This document shows, one piece after another, positions 1 through 12,436 of a stretch of DNA of 64,000 nucleotides. Below the pieces are notes generated by a model. That model did no database searches. It saw only the letters and a program-made list of their open reading frames with translations, and had not been told where the DNA came from. The translations under genes were made by a program, and so were the position numbers. The DNA is from Hymenochaete sp. R1 (Eukaryota > Basidiomycota > Agaricomycetes > Hymenochaetales > Hymenochaetaceae), in contig JAFREE010000111.1 of assembly GCA_019400425.1 (NCBI GenBank), positions 1-64,000 on the forward strand, read 5' to 3'. Positions within the stretch are counted from its first letter, which is position 1. Each line of letters starts with the position of its first letter.

Positions 1-817
1 CCCGCTGTGACCGTCCCTCTAAGCACCTTCCAAACCTTCAACCAACACTACAGCCATACCTAGGAAGTCAGAAAGTCTAAGAATGCCATCGTCCAAATCC
101 AGGACCCCTTCTCTGACAATCCGAATGATTTGTACACGGCCGAACTGATGTGTCTATTGCTCAGACTGATGCTGATGTAGAGTGAGAGCGGAGGAAGAAA
201 TGGAAAACTTTTATTTCATGACTCGCTAAATTCTCGTATGTCGTCGCTCTTTTCTATTTATGTTTTGCGGAGCATAAATCATGTATCTGTGGTCATTTCG
301 TACTCAGACTTTGATGATCTTTCCGTAATTGGGTGTCGGAGTGATGAATCAACTAAGAACTTCCAAAAAGTGAATAATTCACCTCTTATTTTCTTTCTCG
401 CTTGAAGTTGAACGAGCCCGCAAGCAGATGGGCGTAAGAGCCACTGAAGGTTGCATTACGTGAGGTGGACAAGCCACAAAGAAGTTAAGCGAGAGCCGAT
501 AAAAGAAGACGCGACGCGGCGCGTTCCCTCCTTTCCTACAACCACAACCACCATCACTGCCATTCAACACTCTCCGCACTTTCTTGGATACATTTCTTGG
601 ACAAACGAGCGGAAACGATCTTCTTCGAGACCATCTCGACAACGTCGCTGCAAGCTACAACAACCGTCTACTGCACGCATTGAGCCCCCGAGCCCGTCGT
701 CGTCGTACGTTGTCCACAATCATTGCTGCGCTGCAGCTCCTCTTCGTTACTAATCATCTATAGACACTTTCTCAGAGCATCGAGAGCTTCGCAAACCTCT
801 CCAACAGAGTTGCGATT
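1..817. other. Non-coding / upstream region
   Basis: No convincing exon was seen on either strand. The last 300 bases before the first gene are rich in pyrimidines and CAACAAC-like runs, as in fungal promoters and 5' leaders. The two short overlapping open frames at 379-753 lie on opposite strands, show no domain and have no sensible splice context. Confidence 0.5.
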
Positions 818-2446
818 ATGGCTACCAACGCGCAAGTCATGATCAACGAGATGGCCGACCTGAGCCAGAAACGGAAGAGGGACGAGGGTACCATTGTGAA
901 TGATGAGGCGAAGGACGTTGAGACGTCGCCTATGAAGGTGCGTGCATCTATCGGGTCCCGCACAGACAAGTAATTGACAAGTCGCGTGCAGAGAGACAAC
1001 AACCCGACAGAAGCTATTGCTTCAACGCTCCCCAACAAGGACGTTCTCGAACGTACCTTCGACAGCCTTGAAGAGCTCGTCGCCGTCTGCGAACAATACG
1101 ACATTCCGACCTTCAAGGATCCCGACTACCCAAAGACCCTCGAAAGGGCTTCCTACCAGATGTTGAGTGATATCGCTCAACTCTGCTTCTCGGACTCTCG
1201 AACGAAACCCGATCTGGTCGAACCGTACGTCGAAATGTTCCATGCACACTCCAAGTATTTGGCATATCAGTACCTCCGTTTCTGCCACAAGAATGGCGCA
1301 TTCGATATCGCGGACAAGAACCTAACACCCGACGATGTTGACCGCCTCTACGCCTTGGGATATATCACCGACCAGGACATCGACTTCTACGTAGGCATAC
1401 TCATGCTTACGTTTGGTGCTGCAAGACGCGTTGCGAGCTTGACCGGCCAGCACGTCGCGGTCAACGCACCCAAGCCATTGAGGTACTGGACCATTTCTCA
1501 GGAGGAGACAAAGCCGACCGCGGACGAGGTGATGAAATATATCGCGCTCTCCGAAAAGATTCGACTCGATTTGGGCGACACACCTCATGCGAGCTTCTTA
1601 TTGACATCCTATGAATGCCCTCAGACGAGCGTACACTGGGATAGAAAGATGGAAAGGCGGCACGGGAAATGTGGACTAGAAAAGCTTGGGATCAGCGACG
1701 AACGCGCAAAGGTGATAATCCAGAGCCACGACTGGATGTTCATCCCGCCCGCGAGGCTCGCGAGCACCAGAAAGGACTTCGAGGAGCCGCGACCCCGGGC
1801 AGCAACACCCAGTCAATTTCTTTATCCTCGCCCGATCCAGAAAGTAACTGAGCCGATCATTCCTCTGGCCGGCCTTCCGATTCCCGACGTCTACGTCACC
1901 GCAGCACCTTACGAACAGGAGCCAGTGGTTACCCCTTCAATTATACCACTGCCCAGCACAGTTCAGGATCTCTCGTCTGAGTCGGATTTCCTCGTGGTGC
2001 CGGGGAAGCGATTCACGAGACGCGAGCGTAAAAATCCGGACCTGGAGTTGGAGGCACGCGAGAGGGAGCAGCAGAGGGCGAGGATGTTGATGAAGGAGGA
2101 GTACGATACGATCATGATAGAGGAAGAGGAAGAAGACCCGCAGTCGGAATCGGAAGATCAAATGACATGGCCGATACTCGTGGATGGTGAAATCGTGAAC
2201 GAGGAGCTAATGTTCGATGGGAATATTGAGGACGGTATGATTGTAGATGACGACGATAACGTGCGCCTAGCGGACGAACAAGCAGAAGCCGAAACCCCAG
2301 TGAGACCGGAACCCGTCGTCTTACGCGACGAGGCCGGAAATGCATGTTCTGTTGTGGATGTCGATGGGTCCATGATAGATCTTAGTTTCTTGCCAGAGGC
2401 AGGGAATGGCGACCCTCCTCCCTCCCCACGACCTGAGGTGTACTGA
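818..2446 (+). CDS. Hypothetical acidic protein, 524 aa
   Basis: Two exons, 818-937 and 992-2446, with a 54-nt intron (GTGCGT donor, GTGCAG acceptor). The first ATG in frame gives a 40-residue first exon with a basic KRKRDE patch that could act as a nuclear localisation signal. Residues about 45-300 look like a folded helical region; the C-terminal half is low in complexity. It has a basic, Arg/Glu-rich segment (RERKNPDLELEAREREQQRA), a run of five Glu, an Asp run, and a Pro/Ser-rich tail. No catalytic motif, signal peptide or membrane helix is visible. I do not recognise the family. A nuclear or scaffold role would be inference from the basic patch and acidic tail only. Confidence 0.72.
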
Positions 2447-4240
2447 CCTGAAACGAATCAGGCGTCGTACGGTGAGTTTCCTCTGAATGATAATCGTCTG
2501 GGACTGGGGACGAGTACTTACAGAATGGCTTTTAGCGGGACTCGTGATGGACGAACAGAAGAGAGGAGGGGAATGAAAGCTCGCAAAGAAGTCGACAACG
2601 CTTTATATATATATATATTCTCTCCTTGCATCGATCACGTTCATGATTACTCCTTTTGGACACGGGTCAAGGAAGACGCGAGGTCGTGGTCATCAATATT
2701 GTCATTACGCGCTGTTGACGCGTGGCGGCAGTGGGTGCAGAACTGCTGCACAGAGTGGACGTTCCATTTCTCTCTCCTATTTACTACTTTTCTGTGCTCT
2801 TTTGTTGTCTGATCTCTTTCTTTTTCTTTTTATCTCCGAGTGTAGCAGTGGATGGTGGTGTGGTGCTAAGGACCGTGGCTCTGGTATCGTGTCTCTGTAC
2901 CTTCTTGAAGTTGCAAGAACGACGTTCTACCGTCGTCGTCTCCGTTGCCTCTTTGCTTTCGATTCTCGACTTCTATGTTTCTTCCTTCTCTTTCCTCCTT
3001 TTTTTAAAAAAAAAATCTCAAACATCCTCTCTTCATTTCTTTCTTCTCGTTTCCTTCGATCACGGTTCCCTTTCCTCTTTCTGTAGCATCGTTTCTTGGG
3101 GGTCTCCCACTTTCGTTGACTTGCGGTAGACTGCTGGGCAGCTCGCCAACTAACTTCGCTCTGAGTCGTCGTCAGACATTTCTCCGCCATCTTGTCCCCG
3201 CATTTTTTTCCTCTAACTCCGACGCTACAACAGCGTCGCACCGACTCCTTCACACGTCGCTCATACCTCATTACTAAAAAATCCCATAAAACAAAACACA
3301 AACACTCACACCTATGTACCCCTCTTATATGCACATGTATGTCGTTTTCTTTTTAAATTTTAGGTTAAAAGAAGAATAGATAGTAACCTGTAAAACTTCT
3401 CGAGTCCGAATTCTATATTTGAGACGTTTGAGTTGCAGCAACTTCAATTCGCGTAAGCCGGCCTACACGACACATTAATTTAAGGACCTGTTCCCGTGAG
3501 GGCTAGGGAAAACGGGTTAATTCCCCAACGCGGTCGGTGATATATTTTTTTATCACGTTGAGGTTCAATAATGGAGGCGAAAGGAACGGACCTATCACGA
3601 GCTATTTACAAGATATGCCATTCGTTGCTCGTCTGCTCATCTCATTCAAGGTAAGAAGTCATGGGTGTACGGAGATGGTTTGCTGCAGGTGCAAGGATTG
3701 AAAGTGCGGTGACTGTGCGGAAAGAGGAGTTACGTATGCGTGAGGATGAGATGAGTTCAAAGACGTCACAAGCAACGTGATTGGGGGTATGGGAGGAGGC
3801 GTATAAACGAAAAAGACCGAGAGAAGGTATAGGAAGAAACAAGAACTTTGAAAGTGGAATAGAGGGACGGACGTGGCAGGGAAACGCGCAAGTCAGCACG
3901 GCATTAAAAAGAGAGGTGTCGACAGTGACGATAAATATGCATAGTGAATGAGTGCAAAAGAGAAACATACCACTTGAAGACTCTTAAATACAAATAGGCA
4001 AAACACCAAACCAGGGAAGAAAAAGTGTTAAATGTGGAAGCGGCAGAGAGCTGAAATGTCGCGTAGCTTGCACGTTCGCTCAGCGATAGCAAAGCATCGC
4101 AAGGATCCCCTTCTTAGGTGGTCCCTTCTCAATCACCCCCTGTGCACCATGCCCATGCCCTTATCTCGCGTACCCAAGTCCATCCATCCTCGTCACGCTC
4201 ATCTCCCGACTCATCGTCGGCGAGTTCGACCCATTCCCAC
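2447..4240. other. Intergenic, AT- and pyrimidine-tract rich
   Basis: No supported gene. It holds a short (TA)n tract at 2604-2618, a long T/C-rich stretch at 2760-3090 with a run of nine A near 3007, and scattered small open frames that change frame without splice signals. The segment at 2640-3330 is open in several frames on both strands, but its composition (TTC/TCT repeats) explains this. Confidence 0.5.
2604..2618. repeat. (TA)n microsatellite
   Basis: Uninterrupted alternating TA dinucleotides about 160 bp past the stop codon of the first gene. It could be a TATA-like element, but no gene start follows closely. Confidence 0.7.
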
Positions 4241-5105
4241 TCACGCTCCCACTCGAATACACTCCCAACGCAGCCTGGGACCCTCACGCCCACACACTCG
4301 CTTCGTCTGCACTCGCACCTGTCGTCGTGCCCTGTAAAGGCGGCAGAGGTGAGTCGCTCGTTGTGCGAGGGAACGAGCCTCCGGTGGATGGGTTAATGAA
4401 GCGCCTGCGGGTGTCGTAGGTGTCGCCGTCGCACTTGCATACGAGTGCGTGGCCACAATGCCGTTTGCATCCTTGACCTTATCAGTCCCCGCGCGTTCGC
4501 TCCTATCACCCCTGTGACTCGCCATCCGACTCGTAGGTGCCAGAGGCTGCACGCTCATGGACAGCTCGCGGCCAGGGATGGCATGTCCTTTCGATCGTTC
4601 TCTATCGCGATCCTTGACTTGCGCAGATGCGGGCGTAAGAATAATAGCCGAGCCGTTGGCATTTAGTTGGGGCGTGGTGGTATCGGTAGGTTGACGTGAC
4701 GAGCGGTGACGGTGCTCGCGGTGACGATGTTCGCGTTGGTTGGAGGCTTGTAGGACGTTCACGTTGGCTTGCGTCTTCTGCGCACGTTGCTAGAGGAGCA
4801 GGTCTTATTCTGATTTTTGGTGGCGGCACTTACGCTCCCGTACTCCCAGCCCCTCCCGTTATTCAATAGGCACCAGTCGAACATGCAGACATCTGATTCG
4901 CCAATATTCTTCAACACCTTCAAGGACAAGTTTCGTAGAAACCCGTAATCTGGCGCTTCTTCGAAGCCAAGTTTCCGGACGTAGTTCATGTAGATCGAGA
5001 ATTCCTCTATCGGAGATGAAGGGAAATGTTAGTTGGATCTGTGACAGATGGCAAGACTGAAGTAGCAAGACACGACGCACCAGGAAAACCATCACACAAC
5101 ACCCT
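4241..5105 (-). pseudogene. Casein kinase I (YCK type), 3' remnant without catalytic core
   Basis: The minus strand encodes a clear CK1-family C-lobe end. 5105-5081 gives LCDGFP. A 74-nt intron (5080-5007, donor GTGCGT, acceptor GATAG) joins this to 5006-4834, which reads EEFSIYMNYVRKLGFEEAPD, then the DYGFLR and FDW.LLNNGRGWE motifs of fungal CK1. A 44-nt intron (4833-4790) then leads in frame into a tail starting AQKTQANVNVLQASNQREHR, with HRHREHRHRSSRQ and a VQPLAPTSR block, as in basidiomycete CK1 tails. Upstream on this strand (5105-6470) I find no HRD, DFG or glycine-loop exon. Immediately upstream only a blurred, frame-broken match remains (QSER...HMVM, compare QSRRDDLE..GHVFM). I therefore call it a truncated or decayed gene. 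The reported left end is the stop at 4241; the true former 3' end is unknown. Confidence 0.6.
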
Positions 5106-6472
5106 CAAACCTCCCCAGCACATCACCATATGAAGAAAATCAAGCTCCGTTCACTCTGCAGACACCTGTCCTTAGAAGTAAGCCATCGTCGCCCACATCG
5201 CTATATTGGAATTCGCAACTTTGACACCGCCCTCTAAGCAATCAACCATGTTGTACTTCTTCCGCTATGACTTGACAATTCAGTTCATTTCTCGTCGCCG
5301 CGACCTGTCCGGAGCATCCTGGCATGTCATCTTTGCTGTTTTGGGGTGAGAGTTACACATGTTAACGTGTCGAAGAGCGTATAATCGCTTCTTGAAGTTT
5401 TGTGTCAGTGAGGACGTAAATATCTTACTTGAGCGTTTGTGACTGTATTCCACAGATTTTTGTAACATTTTGTGCACCAACGGGGCCTCGCCTTGCGCGC
5501 CCCGATGCTTTCGCGCGCATGGGGCCGAATTGCTTGCGAAGAGAGTCCTCCCTCGACCCGTTGCAAATTTCGACACCATCAGAAAGAAGAATCGGATGCA
5601 AAAGAGCCCCGACCAAACTGGGCCAGCTGAATCCACAGAAGGCGCCGAACCCGAAACATCCATTTCTTTTCGCAAGCACAGATTCAGAGTCGTACCACCA
5701 GAAATCATCTATAAAGTCAATGAATCAACGAATGTGCCCGAAAACCCCGGGTAGCAGGGAGAAGGAGGAGGATAGGAAGTTGATCTTTCCGAGGACTCGG
5801 ACGAGGAAGTCGACTGACCTGCCGTTTTAGGATAATAGAGAGAAGAGACGTGTCGAGAGGCTAAAAGTGACACCGAAGATGTTAGTTGACATTTGAAGGC
5901 TGTCCTCGGAAGAAAGCTTAAATTGAACGGAACAGAAGGGTGCGTGCATTCGTTCGACGGGGACGGGGTCGGGACTAGGACTCGGACGAAGAGCTTTCGG
6001 AGAGCAAACGGTCGCGAGCTCGAGCTCAAAGTTTCGGTTTGCACCGCTTTTGGGAGATCGGCAGATGAGCTGGAGCTGGATGTGGAGTTGTCGCTCTTGC
6101 TCTCTGCTTTCATTGGTTTGTCCCACCCTACTGTATTTTTTCTTTGAATTTACTCCGCACCGTGACGCTTATATCCTCATCGTTCCCGATTCGATGGTAC
6201 CAATGGCACACAGCATGGGCGGAGGAAGACCAATCCTTGGAGACTGTTGGATTTACAGAACCAGGGAGACTCCAACATCTCTTCATCGAGCATCCAGACA
6301 GGGTTTAAAAGCGAGCGTTTTTACCCTGTCCGTACTTTTTCTCCCTCCGTTTAGATGCCATTGCGCCCTCTTTCGTCGGCGCTGCTATAGGACGCCTGCT
6401 CCATGAACCCTAGGCCAAGCACGTAGAGACACACTCGATCGATGAGCTATAGGTCAAGCACTCATCAGCACC
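5106..6472. other. Intergenic between kinase remnant and next gene
   Basis: No confident gene. A Ser-rich minus-strand open frame at 5709-6113 (134 codons) is the best candidate, but it shows no domain. 5106-5290 may hold eroded kinase sequence belonging to the neighbouring remnant. The bases just before 6473 are the presumed promoter and leader of the following gene. Confidence 0.4.
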
Positions 6473-8665
6473 ATGTCTCAAAATTCGTCAAACGATCTTC
6501 CATGGGTGGAAATTGGGAACGTGAGCCGAGGTAAAGCACACCCTTCCTTGCGTACTTTCATCATCCTCCCCTTCCCAACCTTTCATCTTTTCAATCATTG
6601 CAGGCGCGACGCGCGGAAATCAAGGCGCAAAGGGTCAGCTTTCGTCCAGCGATGCTCAAGGACGCGGTGTTCTCCAGCTGCGTGTCCAGCCGGGCGTTTT
6701 AGCGGTAACGCTGAACCAGGCTTCTACCTCTGCATATCGTATGCTCGACACAGAAGTCCAGCGCGCGTTGAAGGTGACGAAGACATATTGGCGGAAAGCG
6801 AGGAGGAGACAGGATTATGACGCCCGTGCTGATCAGGACCATATGGAACTTCACGAGGTGAGTGCTCCTCTCAACCCCTTGTTTATGTCCAAACCTCGTT
6901 TCTTACGCGTTAAACTCGTTGGCACAGTGGCTGCAACAGCTTAAGGATAAATGCATGGCTCACCTAGAGCTCCTTCTGCAGAAAGGCGATATCCCAGGCC
7001 CGCCGTACATTATGCCGGACGGCCTCGAGTTCAACTTCATGCGAGGCTTCCTCGAACGCCAGGTGCGTTTTGTCTCTGTCTCTGTCTTTCCTCCTGCCTC
7101 TCCTTTCCCTTTTCTTTCCCCACTCAATTTTTTCATCACTAGCATTTGCTCATAAGTTCCATCTAGCGCGATGGAACCCCCCACAACCCTCGTCTGCGCA
7201 ACCTCCCTCGATCCGAACGACACTCCCTCAGCCTTGGTGTTCTTCACTCACATGCACACCAGAGCGAGGAACCAGAAGACCCAGAAGATGTCGACGCGCG
7301 AGGATCGCCAGAAAGCTCGGCGAGTCCGCTTAAGAGCCCTGACATTCCGCTAAGTCTGGGTATGGGATCAGGCTCGAGTTTTCGGGAAGGGCAAGGGTAC
7401 GTGGTTGCGACGAGCAGCGGAAGCCCTGACTGGAGGAGGCGTATGGAAGCGTCTCGTGCGTAATATCTCGACAATGCTTTTTCGACGGTCATTAATCAAT
7501 TTTCCTATTCTGCATCGAAAAGAATCATCGCTTCGACAGGCACGGGCACGTTTGAAACAGGCCCGTATGGCATCCGTTCGTCCTCTCCTCATTCTTTCTT
7601 TCATCTTGGACCTTAACTGTAATTCATTTCCAGCGTGAAGCCCTCGCCCGGTTCTCTGAATGCACAGACCACGAGCGCGTTTTAGAAGCGGAGGTCGCAA
7701 GGAGCGAGGAAAGGCTCGACGAGGTGCGCTAGCTATTTCCACCTACCTCATTCAAGTTACGCAACTTGTTCTAATCAATTTCCTTTCTAAAGATTCTGAC
7801 TTCGTTACTGACGAGGACCACCACATCTTCGGCTTTAGGATTAGGACAACCCACTTCGGTCTCCGAAACAAGGGCAACGACGTCGTCGAGCGTACCAGTC
7901 GTCGCGAGCATGTCCACCTCCGCCCCCACGCTCCCTCCTTCGGCGTCCACCTCCACGACGAATACTAATCCTAACGGTTTCGACGACTCTTTGGCTGCGA
8001 TGCGCTCCCTCCAACAACACTACAACACGGGTCCACAAACGCCCACGCATTCGAATCCATATGCGTGGCACCCCCAACCTCAGCGTCCTGTGTCTGCGGT
8101 GTCTTCAAGAGCGCTTGAGCTTGACGTGGACCTTGGCGGTGGTGGCGGGGCGAGCTCTGAGGCTGCAGGCACTGGCACCGGAGGTACCGAGGGGGAACTG
8201 AATTGGACTGGGGAGAATATCCATGAGGTGTGTCCTATGGTTTATTATCTCCTTCCCGCCGACAATGGTGAACTCAACAAACTTTCAAAGGCTCTCTTGA
8301 ATCCACGCATCACATCTCCACATCGACACGGAAAGCATCCTCGAGAATGGGACGCTCATACCCATTCTCAATCATCCACGTCACTTGCACATCCCCATCC
8401 CCGCTCCCATCAACAGCATCAGCTCCAACAAGATCACCCTCCTCCACGCAAGCGCCTGAACCAGTCAGATATTCAACAAGCTCAGGCCCAAGCTCAAGCG
8501 CAGGCGCAGGCAATGCATCTAGGAGTGTCTACTCTTTCCGGCCACGTCTCTTCGATGCCTCTCCACTCGCAGCCATCGCCCATTGCAAGCCCCCACCCAC
8601 ATTCCCATGGACACGGTCAAGGTCAAGGACAGGGTTGGCCTGGGTTTGGAGGGAGCGATTCGTGA
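6473..8665 (+). CDS. Hypothetical protein with coiled coil and Q/A/H-rich tail, 583 aa
   Basis: Seven exons: 6473-6530, 6604-6857, 6928-7062, 7167-7455, 7523-7575, 7634-7723 and 7793-8665, all with GT-AG introns. The exon lengths add up to an intact frame. Residues about 20-150 form a compact, conserved-looking region with TYWRKARRRQDYD, WLQQLKDKCMAHLELLLQKG and DIPGPPYIMPDGLEFNFMRG. A short charged helix follows (LRQARARLKQARM through ARSEERLDE), likely a coiled coil. The C-terminal half is Ser/Thr/Pro/Gly-rich, with a QAQAQAQAQAQA run near 8490, a GQGQGQG run near 8625 and many His. A further intron beginning near 8228 is possible but in frame either way. I do not recognise the family; the make-up suits a nuclear regulatory or scaffold protein. 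Confidence 0.68.
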
Positions 8666-10799
8666 CTCGGGATGCGTGCTGGGCCATTTTACACGCCATG
8701 TTCGAACAGATGGGGATATGGAGCTGAATGGGTGAACGTATGACGTTCAGCTCCGATTTTGATCGCTATCGCGCTTATTCCTCAAGGCGTTTTCTCTTTC
8801 AATCCTCGCCAAATTCTTCTCCTTGATTACCGGACGCTTTTTTGTCGATTTCTTCTGCGCACGAACTCGAAACGTTTCGGTACGTTTCACATATCATTTC
8901 TCTTTGTATACCCCTTTCCCTGGCCAAAACCAACAAACGAATGTGTGACTCTCGAACCGTTACTTCTTTTCCCTTTCTCTCCGTGCGCAGCTGCTCATCC
9001 ATTTAGTAGTTTTTTGCATGCGCCTGGGTACGAACCGTTCTTCCTCTCTGTTTCAACCTCATCTTCTGGCATCACATACACGCATTTCGTTACAGCATCA
9101 CTTTTGACACCCTCTTGATTGTATTGAACTTCGTTGAACTCAGACATTCTCGTCTTGGACCATACATTGCCTAGCTATAGACCCAAAAAATGTTTTCTTC
9201 CTTTTCTATGTTTCCCCTTGCACCCGTTTTTTGAAGTTCATGACTAGTATTCATTTTGGTGCTCGGGAGTTGGGCTTTCTTTTTCCTTCTTTGGACCTCC
9301 ATCGTCGTTACTTTTGCATCAGTTGTTCTGTTTGTTTTTCGTTTCTTTGCTCTCACGCGTACACGTATACCATTCGTGTATTCGAACTCTTCCCCTCGCT
9401 TTCGCAGTTCCTTTCTAGCTCTGCTTCCCACACACGCTACGCTCGATCTCTGAATTCCCTCTCCTTTCACAATCTCCATTCACTAGTTCCCTGTCCCTCT
9501 CTTGCACTCGTACTCCAAAGTAATTATGTAACGTGCCTGTGCATGTAGTCGTGTATAATTTCCTTGGCATCTTTCCTTCCTAATTTCTCATACACGTTAT
9601 ATGCATTGCAAACCTCGGGGATCTCAGTGACTCTTTTTTGTGCAGCATATTATCAAATTGAGAACGAAAACGCGCACTGGTGTCTGTCTTTTCGGCCAAC
9701 GCCTCTGATTGAATTGAATCAACCGTGTGAAACGGGATCAACAATTGTGGTGCTCTGTGCTCCAAAGGCCCACCTACTTTTTGGGTATGAGCAATGCTAA
9801 TACATCATTGATTTACTACCGAGATAATCAAATCAATGTTCTCTTACATTGAGAACAAATTGACAGATCGATATATGGCTTATTAAGCTATTCGAGGCTC
9901 ATGGAATGCACAATGCTCACAAAACACAATTAGACCATCGTATCTTGTCATTACCCGCTCTATTGTGCATTGCAGTGCCTGCTATCTTTGAAGGTAGGAC
10001 TTGGGTATAACTTAAAGGGTATCTTGATCATCTTCGCTACCAATGCAGCTCACGCAATCCGGAATTTTGATACCATCTTCTCCGCTCGGAAGTACAAGAA
10101 CTTGCTGTGCGAGCAATGGGATGAAAAGGGAGATCGCTTTGAGGGCAAAAAAGGTGTTTGGCGGGCTTACCTTGGATAGTTATAGCCTTTGTTAGATGAG
10201 CCTTGCCACTGAATACTACGTCGCATCGCATCGCGAGGAACACATGCACTGGCATTACAGAAGCAATCCGTTTGTGCAACTTTCAATATTCCCCGTTGAT
10301 TCTTCGCTTTCGAAATGTTTAAGATCCAAATCGTTGGAATTTCTCAATGCAGAGGGACCATTTGTTTGCCACAATTCGTGTCCGAAATCACAATTTGTTC
10401 AAATGGTCTCCTTACTCGCATGTTTGTGGGTCGTCGATTCGCCACGCCGTTGTGATCCATTGTCGTAGTCACTTCTCGATCATTTCCGCTAGGGACGTCG
10501 CTTACCACATTGCACGCAAGAGAAAACTAGCAGTGTATAGATATTTTGGTTGAAACATGTTGAAAATACATGTTGTCCGATATTGAATAGGAAGAAGTCC
10601 AGAAACGACGTTAATCTGATAGATGGTCTGAGTATGCCATCAGTCGGCGAGACGGGAGAAAGCCTACTCCGATATATCTATCACCCACGCGCCAAACTCC
10701 GCCCCCTTCCCCTTCGAAACTTGTTTCTGTAGCGAGAACGTTCGTCGATGACCTCGTTAGGAAGATGGATTCGAATAGGATATACGGGTTCGTCGCGTT
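8666..10799. other. Gene-poor intergenic region
   Basis: No supported gene. The first 700 bp are T/C-rich and probably include the 3' UTR of the preceding gene. The rest contains only short open frames without splice logic or recognisable motifs. Confidence 0.5.
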
Positions 10800-11447
10800 C
10801 TATGAACTTGTCCGATTCCTTTCCCTCGCTTTCGTTTCCGTCATTCGCATTCCCGGCCAACCGAACTCCGCCTTTACCAAAGCGAGAAAAATAAAGTCAG
10901 GGCAAAAAAAAAAGAAACGAGCTTTCGACATACCTCGCACAGAGTCTGATCCGCCAACAAGTTCAAAGCTACCAGCCCCATTGAACATTTTACTCGACTG
11001 CCGAAGCTTGTCAACGACTTTCACGACTGCTGGAACGTTGTCATTCCTCACCAGTTGCAGTGACGAATTGTTCGCATACTCGAAGGAACGGACTCCAATA
11101 CCCGCCAACGCTCCAAAGAAGAGGAAGACGCAGATGACGAAGATGACGAGAAACACTCGGTCGAGGACTTGGGATGCCGCGGAATTATGCGTTTCGACGC
11201 TGTATGTCTCCTTTGGGAGTGTAAATTGAGCAGGGGTCGGCGCGATGGGTTGACGTGGTTTTGTGCCACCAACATGCAATTCGGAAGACACAGAACCAGA
11301 GCGCACGATTGCGGAAGTATTGACTCGCCGAGAGTTTATAGATGTGCCAGAGGAAGACGCAAAAAACATGGTAAATAACTTAGACGTGTGACTGGGAGAT
11401 GTGCGGCAACCGGGCAAGAACTTGGAGAAGATGAGGAACGTAGGCAT
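10800..11447 (-). CDS. Possible single-pass membrane protein or remnant, 215 aa frame
   Basis: Longest open frame in the gene-poor 8.7-14 kb stretch. It starts MPTFLIFSKFLPG, has a Ser/Thr-rich section, then one strong transmembrane helix (VFLVIFVICVFLFFGALAG) followed by a polar segment. Further upstream on the same strand (11550-12110) there are hydrophobic stretches such as FLYYVGLMNIKDLADFLHIF and TIELVLIYAVLTL, but they lie in frames that I could not join by splicing. The locus could be a decayed multi-pass membrane protein of which this frame is a part. No family recognised. Confidence 0.3.
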   Translation of the reverse strand: MPTFLIFSKFLPGCRTSPSHTSKLFTMFFASSSGTSINSRRVNTSAIVRSGSVSSELHVGGTKPRQPIAPTPAQFTLPKETYSVETHNSAASQVLDRVFLVIFVICVFLFFGALAGIGVRSFEYANNSSLQLVRNDNVPAVVKVVDKLRQSSKMFNGAGSFELVGGSDSVRGMSKARFFFFCPDFIFLALVKAEFGWPGMRMTETKARERNRTSS

Positions 11448-12436
11448 TGTTTCCCCTGTTCAAAGCAAAACGAACGAGAAAATCTTTCAGGCCAAAACTA
11501 AACGGTGGCAAGATCGATGTCGTCACACGATATTTGGCAGTATTGAGTCGTGCACTGGGTTCGCGTCCGTGATTTTGTTTTCTATTGGGCGACTGGCATA
11601 CATAATTTCCTCAAGCGTTGAGAGCAGAGTAGCTAGCACTTCGATCAGGAGCATAACCGTCGCGTCCGCATTCTCGTGTCCCACCAATTGCTCACTGCAA
11701 TCGTCGTCGTCAACGGAAGTGGATTTAACGTGAGTACAGCATAGATTAGAACCAGCTCAATCGTCTTCAAGGATCCAAATACGTTCAGGAGAAGCGACGT
11801 ATACGAGCTGCATGAGGCTCTGTAGGCGAACGAAAATGTTTTAAGTGTGGGTATGACGGGAGGTGATGCAAGGACAAGTGATAACCAAGATAGCGAAGAT
11901 ATGGAGGAAGTCGGCCAGGTCTTTAATGTTCATCAAGCCCACATAGTAGAGGAACTGAAAAGAATGTCCAGTGAGTACCGAAGTGAAGCGTGCTTTAGTC
12001 TATAACTACGCTGCTCACCGTCCCTCCCGAAAACCACTTCGTACCTCGCCACAGCACCCATAACCAACCCGACAACATGACGCACGATCGAGTACTCCAT
12101 GAACTTGATCCTCCTAAAATATTCGCCACAAGTCTCCTATACAACGCCTTTAAACGTGCTGATTAAACTGAGTTTATAGGTCAGTCAATAACTACTTCTC
12201 TCATTTCCCGTCGAGCGGTGCGTCTAACCCAGACGAAAGGAAAGCGTGAACAGGTTTATATATAACCTGGTCAGCTAGCAAAGAAGAATATCATCGCTGG
12301 GTATCTAGTGTTCTGCTCATAGTTCGAAGACAAGAATTTTTGCAAGCAACAGCAACAGCCATCGATATTGTCTTATGTCTAGATGACTTTCTTCCGTGAG
12401 AACCAAACACGTGCCCTTTGCCGTTCTCGTAAGCAT

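Noticed and set aside
2643..3334. Overlapping 135-147-codon frames on both strands
   Set aside because: Explained by T/C-rich low-complexity DNA that lacks stops in several frames; peptides are runs of Ser, Leu, Phe or Arg, Lys.
4110..4500. Plus-strand spliced frame with hydrophobic, Pro-rich peptide opposite the kinase remnant
   Set aside because: It is open and has a GTGAGT donor, but no start exon was found and the minus strand carries recognisable casein kinase I sequence in the same stretch, so it is probably a shadow.
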